Source of the DNA: Microbacteriaceae bacterium | GTDB lineage: Bacteria > Actinomycetota > Actinomycetes > Actinomycetales > Microbacteriaceae | Assembly (NCBI GenBank): GCA_012719255.1 | Contig: JAAYAS010000332.1 | Location: 1 to 5,024 of the forward strand | Reading direction: 5' to 3' | DNA: 5,024 nucleotides | Shown: positions 1-5,024 of the stretch, one piece after another | How positions within the stretch are numbered: position 1 is the stretch's first letter | How the letters are laid out: every line of letters begins with the position of its first letter | Program-made: the position numbers and the translations under genes | Notes under the pieces: model-generated | The model's input: the letters and a program-made list of their open reading frames with translations, nothing else | Told to the model about the DNA's origin: nothing | Databases searched by the model: none

Positions 1-2538
1 GACGAGTACCAGGACACCTCGGTCGCGCAGACGGCGCTGCTCGCCGGACTCTTCCGCGGGCAGCCCGTGCTCGCCGTCGGCGACCCGAAGCAGTCGATCT
101 ACGGCTGGCGCGGCGCGAGCGCCGCGAACATGCGGCGCTTCGCCGACGACTTCGCCACCGGCGGGGCCCGCTACGAGCTCACCGTGTCGTGGCGCAACGC
201 CGCGAGCATCCTCACCGCCGCGAACCTCGTCGCCGCGCCGCTGCCCGAGGCCGCTGACGCCGCCGAGCTCCGCGCCCGCCCCGACGCGCCCCACGGCAGC
301 GTCACCGCCCGCTGGCTCCTCGCCGACACCGATGAGGCCGAGGCGATCGCCGAGTGGTTCCACGAGCGGTTCGTCGCCGACCCCGACGGCGCCGGGCGCA
401 CCGGCGCCGTGCTCGTGCGGGCCCGCGCCCACATGCCGCTCATCGCCGCAGCGCTCGCGCGGCGCGGCGTGCCGCACCGCGTGCTCGGCCTCGGCGGCCT
501 GCTCGCGATGCCCGAGATCGTCGACCTCAACGCCGTCATCCGCGTCGCCGCCGACGAGCACGCCGGCAACGAGCTCGTGCGCCTGCTCATCGGCGCCCGC
601 ACCGAGCTCGGGCTCGCCGAGCTCGTCGCCCTCCGCCGTCTCGCCGACTGGCTCGCCGTCCGCGACGCCGAACTGCAGGAGATCTCGCCCGAACTGCGCC
701 GCGCGGTGCGCGACCGGCCCCAGGCGAACGACGAGAGCGCCTCGCTCGTCGAAGCGCTCGAGCACCTGCGCACCGCGGGCGCCGACACCGTCGCGGGCTT
801 CGGCATGACCCCCGAGGGCGCCCGCCGCGCCATCGACCTCGCGGACGTGCTGCACCGCGTCCGCACGCGGCTCCACCTGCCGCTCGTCGACCTCGTCGAC
901 GCCGCGATCCGCGCTTCGCGGCTCGACCTCGAGACCGTCGCGAATCCCGCGAACCCCGTCGGCCGCGCGAACCTCGACGCCTACCTCGACGCCGTGCGCG
1001 GCTACACCTCCGCGAACCCCGACGCCCGTCTCGAGGAGTTCCTCGACTGGCTCGACCTCGCCGAGCGCGACGACCAGCTCGAGGCGATCGCCGAAGTGCC
1101 CGAGCAGCGCGGCGTGGTGCAGCTCACCACCATGCACTCGGCGAAGGGCCTCGAGTGGGACGTCGTCGCGGTCCCGCAGCTCACCGAAGGCACGCTCCCG
1201 AAGATCTGGGGCAAGCAGGGCTGGCTCACCAGCGGCGCGCTCCCGTACCCGCTCCGGCGCGACGCCGCCGACCTGCCGCGCCTCGACTGGGCGAACTGGG
1301 ATGACTTCAGCGGCCTGCGAGACGAGTTCAAGGACGACATGGTCGTCCACGACCCGGTGACGGGCCTGCCGCGCCCCACCTACGTGACCGCCGAGGTCGA
1401 GCGGCAGCGCGAGGAGGGCCGCCGGCTCGCCTACGTCGCCGTCACCCGCGCGCGCGACGAGCTGCTGCTCACCGCGATCCGCTGGCGCGGGCGCAACTCG
1501 TGCCCCGTGTGGCCCTCGACCTTCCTCCACGAGATGGTCGGCGAGCTCGTGCTCGAGGTGCCGCCGGGCTGCGAGCCGTTCGCCACCATCGGCGGCGAAC
1601 CGCTGCGGGCCGACCTCGCGAGCCCCGAGGAGTCCGAGCGGAGAGCGATCGACAAGGGCCCGCTCGGCGTCAACCCCAACGACGCCGACACGCGCGTCGC
1701 CTGGCCCCGCCCGCCGATGCCCGCCGACCGGCTCGCGCGCACCGCGGCGCTCGCCGAGCGCATCGCAGTCGGCGCCGACGCCGAACCCGAGCCGAATCGC
1801 TACGACGCCGTCATCGACCTGCTGCTCGCCGAGCGCGACGAGCGCCGCCGCACCCGCGAGCTCGAGCTGCCCGAGCGCTTCGGCGCCTCGTACTTCAGCG
1901 ACCTGCTCGCCGACCCGGTGCGCACCGCCCGCGCCGCCGCCCGGCCGATGCCGCAGGAGCCGTTCCGCGCGACCCTCCTCGGCAACCTCTTCCACGCCTG
2001 GGTCGAGGGGTTGTTCACCGACGTCGCCGCCGGCGCCACCTGGCTCGACGGCCTCGAGCCCGGCGACGCCGAGCTCGCCGACACCGGCCTCGCCCGCGCG
2101 AGCGCCGACGACCGCGCCAAGCTCGAGCTGTGCCAGGCGAACTTCCTCCGCAGCCGCTTCGCGCCCGACCGCATCCGGCCCGTCGCCGTCGAGCTCCCCA
2201 TCGAATCGCCCCTCGGCGGCGCCACCGTCGTCGGCAAGCTCGACGCCGTCTACGAGCACGGCCCCGCCGCCCCCGACGACCCGGGCGCCATCGAGATCGT
2301 CGACTGGAAGACCGGCCGGCCGCCCCGCGACGCCGCCGAGCGCGCCGGCCGCGAGCTCCAGCTCATGCTCTACGCCCACGCCTACTCGGCGAGCTACGAC
2401 GTGCCGCTCGACCGCATCCGCGCCACCCTCTACTACGTCGCCGACGACCTCGAGATCACGCTCGAGCGCATCCCGCCCCTCGCCGAGCTCGAGGCCCGCC
2501 TCGACGCCGCCCGCGAGCAGGCCCGCGCCGGCGGCTAG
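1..2538 (+). CDS. adnB: AdnB-type ATP-dependent helicase-nuclease, C-terminal 845 residues (5' truncated by window)
   Basis: This is the C-terminal part of a superfamily 1A (UvrD/PcrA-like) helicase fused to a RecB-family nuclease. The reading frame is open from base 1, so the N-terminus, including Walker A, lies upstream. Visible helicase motifs are II (DEYQDT, 1-18), III (GDPKQSIYGWRGAS, 79-120), IV (VSWRN, 184-198), V (QLTTMHSAKGLEWDVV, 1120-1167) and VI (RRLAYVAVTRARDEL, 1420-1464). The C-terminal PD-(D/E)XK domain looks intact: GNLFHAWVE with His at 1993, GKLDAVY with Asp at 2242, IVDWKTG with Asp 2302 and Lys 2308, and QLMLY with Gln 2359. From known biology, AdnA-AdnB is the actinobacterial RecBCD/AddAB counterpart that unwinds and resects double-strand-break ends in the cytoplasm. 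I chose AdnB over AdnA because of the QSIYGWRGAS motif III and the nudC-uvrD2 neighbours downstream. No truncation or frameshift is seen. The gene ends in TAG at 2536-2538, inside the stop codon of the convergent gene. Confidence 0.92.
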   Translation, partial: DEYQDTSVAQTALLAGLFRGQPVLAVGDPKQSIYGWRGASAANMRRFADDFATGGARYELTVSWRNAASILTAANLVAAPLPEAADAAELRARPDAPHGSVTARWLLADTDEAEAIAEWFHERFVADPDGAGRTGAVLVRARAHMPLIAAALARRGVPHRVLGLGGLLAMPEIVDLNAVIRVAADEHAGNELVRLLIGARTELGLAELVALRRLADWLAVRDAELQEISPELRRAVRDRPQANDESASLVEALEHLRTAGADTVAGFGMTPEGARRAIDLADVLHRVRTRLHLPLVDLVDAAIRASRLDLETVANPANPVGRANLDAYLDAVRGYTSANPDARLEEFLDWLDLAERDDQLEAIAEVPEQRGVVQLTTMHSAKGLEWDVVAVPQLTEGTLPKIWGKQGWLTSGALPYPLRRDAADLPRLDWANWDDFSGLRDEFKDDMVVHDPVTGLPRPTYVTAEVERQREEGRRLAYVAVTRARDELLLTAIRWRGRNSCPVWPSTFLHEMVGELVLEVPPGCEPFATIGGEPLRADLASPEESERRAIDKGPLGVNPNDADTRVAWPRPPMPADRLARTAALAERIAVGADAEPEPNRYDAVIDLLLAERDERRRTRELELPERFGASYFSDLLADPVRTARAAARPMPQEPFRATLLGNLFHAWVEGLFTDVAAGATWLDGLEPGDAELADTGLARASADDRAKLELCQANFLRSRFAPDRIRPVAVELPIESPLGGATVVGKLDAVYEHGPAAPDDPGAIEIVDWKTGRPPRDAAERAGRELQLMLYAHAYSASYDVPLDRIRATLYYVADDLEITLERIPPLAELEARLDAAREQARAGG
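2535..2538. other. Shared CTAG: overlapping stop codons of convergent genes
   Basis: CTAG is palindromic. TAG at 2536-2538 on the plus strand stops adnB, and TAG at 2537-2535 on the minus strand stops the phosphotransferase-like gene. The two coding regions therefore meet with a 4-bp overlap and no intergenic space. Confidence 0.9.
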
Positions 2539-3704
2539 CGGGGCGCGTCGGGGCCGGATGCATCGGGGCCGGATGCATCGCGGCGGGGCGCCTCGGCACC
2601 GGCCGTACCCGGCCCCGGCGCCGCGGGCACCGCGTCGTCGAGGTCGACATCGACCTCGCCGGTCTCGCCCGCCGCCGAGCGGCGCGGCAGATTCGCCTCG
2701 TGGTGGCGGGCCTTCGTGCCCGCCTCCGCGAGCAGCTCCTGCACCTCGATCACATCGAGCACCGGCAGCGTCTCGTGCCGCAGCTCCGCCGCGCCGAGCT
2801 GCCGCACCCGCGTGAGCAGGCCGTCGAGCAGCTGCTCCGCATCCGCGATCACCGTCTCATCGCCCGACTCCGCGCCGTGCAGCAGCCAGCGCGCGAGCTC
2901 GAGCTCGGCGTACAGCACCGAGCGCTGCCGCAGCTGCCGATCCACCGACGCGCCCCGCGCATCCGCGTACTCGTCGAGCACCGCCCGCTGCACCGCGCCG
3001 TCGAGCGTCTGCACCCAGCGCATGTCCTGCGCCGGATCGCCGATGCCGAGATCGCTCCAGCCGAGCACCCCCACGACCCCGGCGCCGTTCGTCACGAACG
3101 AACCGCGCTCGAGCGAGCCGTGGATCACCGAGGGCACGAAGCCCCACATCGAATCGTCGTCGACCGCCGCCCGCCACCGCTGCGCGAGCGCCTGCGGCAA
3201 CCGCTCCGTCGCCACCGCCCGATCGATCAGCGCCGCCGTCGCCTCCCGCGCCTCCTCGGCGCCGAGCACCGGCAGCCCCGCCTCGACCACGAACGACTTC
3301 GGCAGCGCGTGGATCGCGCCGATCGCCCGGCCGATCTCCGCCACCAGCAGCGAATCGTGCGGCAGCTCCACCCGATCGCAGGTGCGGCCCGGGATGAACG
3401 CGAGCACATCGAGCTGCTGCTGCCGGCCCGTGAACGAGCCGAGCGGCGTCGGCACCGCGAACGGCAACCGCGAGCGCACGCCCGCCGAGATCGCCGCGAG
3501 CGCGCGGCGCTGCGCGAGCTGCTCCTGCACCGCCGCCTCGCCGCGCGGCCGGCGCGCGATGGCCGTGAGCCCGTCGCCCGTGCGCAGCAGCGCCGAGTCG
3601 TAGTCGCCGGTCGCGTCGAACGTCCACTCGCTCGCGCCCACGACGTCGAGCCCCGGCACGGCGACCGTGGCGATTCCGGCAAGCTCAAGGAACTGCACAC
3701 CCAT
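2535..3704 (-). CDS. Phosphotransferase-fold (APH / macrolide 2'-phosphotransferase-like) protein, probable pseudokinase
   Basis: The 389-residue protein has an APH/choline-kinase-like architecture. The N-lobe is about residues 25-105, followed by a hinge-like stretch (LAFIPGR, 101-107). A C-lobe holds the Brenner-type loop VIHGSLERGSFV (193-204) and the GVLGWSDLGIGDPAQD segment (212-227). The last ~62 residues are a low-complexity Ala/Pro/Gly/Asp tail. In active APH enzymes the loop reads HGDxxxxN and the metal-binding strand reads I-D-W/F. Here these positions are Ser197, Ser202 and Gly215, and there is no lysine at all in residues 1-135, so the usual ATP-anchoring Lys is absent. GDPAxD (222-227) is kept, which supports the family call. 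Transfer of phosphate to a macrolide or other small molecule is therefore doubtful, and binding or a scaffold role is possible. The ATG at 3704 was chosen because a -10-like hexamer sits just upstream and the homology begins shortly after it. The open frame upstream of that ATG is GC-rich read-through. The substrate is unknown. Confidence 0.85.
   Translation of the reverse strand: MGVQFLELAGIATVAVPGLDVVGASEWTFDATGDYDSALLRTGDGLTAIARRPRGEAAVQEQLAQRRALAAISAGVRSRLPFAVPTPLGSFTGRQQQLDVLAFIPGRTCDRVELPHDSLLVAEIGRAIGAIHALPKSFVVEAGLPVLGAEEAREATAALIDRAVATERLPQALAQRWRAAVDDDSMWGFVPSVIHGSLERGSFVTNGAGVVGVLGWSDLGIGDPAQDMRWVQTLDGAVQRAVLDEYADARGASVDRQLRQRSVLYAELELARWLLHGAESGDETVIADAEQLLDGLLTRVRQLGAAELRHETLPVLDVIEVQELLAEAGTKARHHEANLPRRSAAGETGEVDVDLDDAVPAAPGPGTAGAEAPRRDASGPDASGPDAPR
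2549..2578. repeat. Two perfect tandem copies of a 15-bp unit, coding for DASGP repeats
   Basis: The unit CGGGGCCGGATGCAT occurs at 2549-2563 and again, base for base, at 2564-2578. On the minus strand it encodes the pentapeptide DASGP twice, followed by DAPR and the stop, at the extreme C-terminus of the phosphotransferase-like protein. Each unit holds the palindrome ATGCAT, and GCATC (2560-2564) can pair with GATGC (2572-2576) in a short hairpin with a 7-base loop. Such in-frame units can change copy number by slippage. No T-tract follows, so it does not look like an intrinsic terminator. Confidence 0.75.
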
Positions 3705-3717
3705 GTCGGCCAGACTA
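3705..3717 (-). promoter_or_regulatory. Probable -10 element of a leaderless promoter for the phosphotransferase-like gene
   Basis: On the minus strand the sequence reads TAGTCTGGCCGACATG, so TAGTCT (3717-3712) matches the actinobacterial -10 pattern TAnnnT. It lies 7 bases before the ATG at 3704-3702. Transcription would then start at or within two bases of the start codon, as in leaderless mRNAs, which are common in Actinobacteria. This also explains why no Shine-Dalgarno is visible upstream of this ATG. No convincing -35 hexamer is seen. The hexamer stands out as one of the few A/T-containing stretches in this intergenic region. Confidence 0.5.
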
Positions 3718-3794
3718 CGAGCAGCCCGGCCCGCACCGCGGCTGCCGCGCCGCGAAGCCGCCCGGCCCCGGCCCCGAGGCCGCCGCGGCCCCAT

Positions 3795-3800
3795 GGGAGG
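3795..3800 (+). promoter_or_regulatory. Shine-Dalgarno of nudC
   Basis: GGGAGG lies 10 bases before the ATG at 3811, with a further weaker GGAG at 3803-3806. It decides the start: the in-frame ATG at 3793 overlaps this motif and has no purine tract of its own upstream, so 3811 is preferred. I see no clear -10 or -35 for nudC in the 106-bp intergenic region. Confidence 0.6.
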
Positions 3801-3810
3801 ATGGAGCGAT

Positions 3811-4815
3811 ATGCACGACGACCGCCGCAGCCCCGCAGCCCCCGGCCCCGGCGCCGGCCGCGCCGCCGCCCGGCTCCCGCTCTCGCGCGCCGCCCTCGAC
3901 CGCGACGACGCCCGCCGGCGCGAGCCCGAGCTGCTCGAGCGCCTGCTCGCCGACCCCGACACGCGCATCCTGCTGCAGCACCGCGACACCGCCCTCACCG
4001 ACCGCACCGACGCCCACCACGAGGGCGTGCCCGCCGCGCTCGACCTCCGCACCCTCGCGCACCTCCCGCCGCACACCGGCCCCCTCTACCTCGGCCGGCT
4101 CATCGCCGATCGCACCAACCCCGGCGGCCGCGTCGACCCCGCCGGCACCGCGATCGTCGCCATCGAGATCGGCGACTTCGAGGCCGGCGAGCTCGAGCCC
4201 GACCAGCTGCGCTGGGCGCAGCTGCGCGAGGTCGCCGTCGACCTCGACGACGTCGACGCGGGCCTGTTCACCCAGGCGCTCGCGCTGCGCAACTTCCACC
4301 GCGCCTACCGCTACTCGCCGACCACCGGCGAGGCGCTCGAGGCCGTCGACGCCGGCTGGGTGCTCCGCGGCCGCGACGGCGAGCGCTCGGTGTTCCCGCG
4401 CACCGACACCGCCGTCATCGTGCTCGTGCTCGACGACACCGGCCGGGCGCTGCTCGGCGCGAACGTGAACTGGCGGCCGCGCCGCTTCTCGCTGCTCGCC
4501 GGCTTCGTCGAGCCCGGCGAGTCGTTCGAGCAGGCCGCCGCCCGCGAGGTGCTCGAGGAGGGCGGCGCCCGCATCGTCGACCCCGAGTACTACGGCTCGC
4601 AGCCCTGGCCGTTCCCCGCGAGCCTCATGGTCGGCTTCACCGCCCGACTCGACCCCGGCCAGCACCCCGACGAGGTCGAGCCCGACGGCACCGAGATCGC
4701 CGAGGTGCGCTGGTTCACCCGCGACGAGCTGCGCGAGCGGCCCGAGCTGCTGCCCGGCCGCGCCTCGATCGCCCGCTCGATGATCGACGACTGGCTCGAG
4801 GGCCGGATTGACTGA
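3811..4815 (+). CDS. nudC: NudC: NADH pyrophosphatase, Nudix hydrolase
   Basis: A 334-residue cytoplasmic Nudix hydrolase of the NudC family, which splits NAD(H) into NMN(H) and AMP and in several bacteria removes NAD caps from RNA. The Nudix box fits GX5EX7REUXEEXGU exactly: it starts GFVEPGESF and ends REVLEEGGA (residues 231-253, bases 4501-4569), with Glu246, Glu249 and Glu250 as the expected metal ligands. The NudC-specific signature SQPWPFPAS follows at residues 263-271 (4597-4623), which separates it from generic MutT proteins. Residues 21-160 form the N-terminal domain. The zinc-ribbon region (about 163-199, [11 protein letters not shown] to FPRTD) has no cysteines, and neither does the rest of the protein. 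The first 20 residues are low complexity. The ATG at 3811 was chosen because GGGAGG lies 10 bases upstream. An in-frame ATG at 3793 would place that ribosome binding site inside the gene. The end overlaps uvrD2 by 8 bp, suggesting an operon. Confidence 0.93.
   Translation: MHDDRRSPAAPGPGAGRAAARLPLSRAALDRDDARRREPELLERLLADPDTRILLQHRDTALTDRTDAHHEGVPAALDLRTLAHLPPHTGPLYLGRLIADRTNPGGRVDPAGTAIVAIEIGDFEAGELEPDQLRWAQLREVAVDLDDVDAGLFTQALALRNFHRAYRYSPTTGEALEAVDAGWVLRGRDGERSVFPRTDTAVIVLVLDDTGRALLGANVNWRPRRFSLLAGFVEPGESFEQAAAREVLEEGGARIVDPEYYGSQPWPFPASLMVGFTARLDPGQHPDEVEPDGTEIAEVRWFTRDELRERPELLPGRASIARSMIDDWLEGRID
4798..4802 (+). promoter_or_regulatory. Shine-Dalgarno of uvrD2, inside the nudC coding sequence
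   Basis: GAGGG, 5 bases before the TTG at 4808, lies within the last codons of nudC. It supports the TTG start and suggests that uvrD2 translation is coupled to nudC. Confidence 0.55.
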
Positions 4816-5024
4816 CGCCGGCGCCGCCGACGAGCCCGGCGGGCGGCTGCTCGCCGACCTCAACCCCGGCCAGCGCGAGGCCGCGCTCGCGCTCGTCGGC
4901 CCCGTGCGCATCCTCGCCGGCCCCGGTACCGGCAAGACCCGCACCATCACCCATCGCATCGCCTACGGCGTGCGCACCGGCGTCTACGACCCCGACCGGG
5001 TGCTCGCGCTGACCTTCACCAACC
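4808..5024 (+). CDS. uvrD2: UvrD2-type superfamily 1 DNA helicase, N-terminal 72 codons (3' truncated by window)
   Basis: The frame starting at TTG 4808 encodes a short leader ([12 protein letters not shown]) and then the start of a UvrD/PcrA-like motor. A Q-motif-like LNPGQREAA has its Gln at residue 22. Walker A is [10 protein letters not shown] with Lys43 (codon at 4934), followed by THRIA. Motif Ia begins with LTFTN at 5009-5023, where the window ends. [13 protein letters not shown] closely resembles mycobacterial UvrD2 as I recall it, and uvrD2 lies near nudC in mycobacteria. TTG is the only usual start between the in-frame stop TGA at 4781 and the motifs, apart from a GTG at 4904, just before Walker A, which would remove the Q-motif. 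GAGGG at 4798-4802 lies 5 bases upstream of TTG. UvrD2 is a 3'-to-5' helicase, commonly with a C-terminal HRDC domain, which cannot be checked here. Plain PcrA/UvrD1 is the alternative. Confidence 0.85.
   Translation, partial: MTDAGAADEPGGRLLADLNPGQREAALALVGPVRILAGPGTGKTRTITHRIAYGVRTGVYDPDRVLALTFTN

Noticed and set aside
171..866. Minus-strand and off-frame open frames inside adnB (for example 171-866 minus and 354-1304 plus).
   Set aside because: They are Ser/Arg/Ala-rich shadow frames, fully inside a gene with conserved helicase motifs in frame 1.
2560..2576. The GCATC/GATGC hairpin as an intrinsic terminator between adnB and the convergent gene.
   Set aside because: The stem is only 5 bp, with no T-tract on either strand, and it lies within coding sequence created by the tandem repeat.
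3769..3782. A hairpin CGGCC-CCGA-GGCCG upstream of nudC as a regulatory element.
   Set aside because: A 5-bp GC stem is expected by chance in DNA this GC-rich, and it has no T-tract or other supporting feature.
3705..4076. An N-terminal extension of the phosphotransferase-like protein by up to 124 codons.
   Set aside because: The extension is Arg/Ser/Ala-rich, would run antisense into nudC, and lies upstream of the -10-like element. The ATG at 3704 fits better.
1500..4811. A very long plus-strand open frame (about 1100 codons) crossing adnB, the phosphotransferase-like gene and nudC.
   Set aside because: It is an off-frame by-product of high GC. The translation is almost only Arg, Ala and Pro with no domain, and it overlaps three genes with clear motifs.
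3715..4959. A 414-codon minus-strand open frame antisense to nudC and the start of uvrD2.
   Set aside because: Its Gly/Ala/Val/Glu-rich translation mirrors the plus-strand codons, it has no recognisable motif, and nudC on the other strand is certain.

Overview
The window is very GC-rich (by eye well above 70%, with third codon positions almost all G or C). Its gene order matches the conserved adnB - nudC - uvrD2 neighbourhood of Actinobacteria. The base composition, the likely leaderless gene and the macrolide-phosphotransferase-like gene between adnB and nudC suggest a member of the Micrococcales, perhaps Microbacteriaceae. That placement is an inference from gene content, not from a marker gene. 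Nothing indicates phage, plasmid or transposon DNA, and there are no RNA genes or CRISPR arrays.

Layout. (1) 1-2538, plus strand: the C-terminal 845 codons of an AdnB-type UvrD/RecB-like helicase-nuclease, entering at helicase motif II and ending in an intact PD-(D/E)XK nuclease domain. (2) 2535-3704, minus strand: a 389-residue aminoglycoside/macrolide phosphotransferase-fold protein, convergent with adnB. The two stop codons share one CTAG tetranucleotide. (3) 3705-3810: a 106-bp divergent intergenic region. It holds a probable leaderless promoter for the phosphotransferase-like gene and the Shine-Dalgarno of the next gene. (4) 3811-4815, plus strand: nudC, a NADH pyrophosphatase/Nudix hydrolase. 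(5) 4808 to the window edge, plus strand: the first 72 codons of a UvrD2-type helicase, starting at TTG and overlapping the end of nudC by 8 bp.

How the genes relate. AdnB (with AdnA, expected upstream) is the actinobacterial double-strand-break end-resection motor-nuclease, and UvrD2 is a second superfamily 1 helicase. NudC hydrolyses NAD(H)-type dinucleotides and is probably co-translated with uvrD2. The phosphotransferase-like gene sits on the opposite strand and is probably expressed separately.

The region is mostly conserved chromosomal core, and I do not see a new multi-gene system. The most notable signals are three. The phosphotransferase-fold protein has lost every canonical catalytic residue I can place, so it looks like a pseudokinase. 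The NudC has no cysteine at all, so its zinc ribbon must be degenerate. The adnB/pseudokinase junction leaves no room for a terminator.
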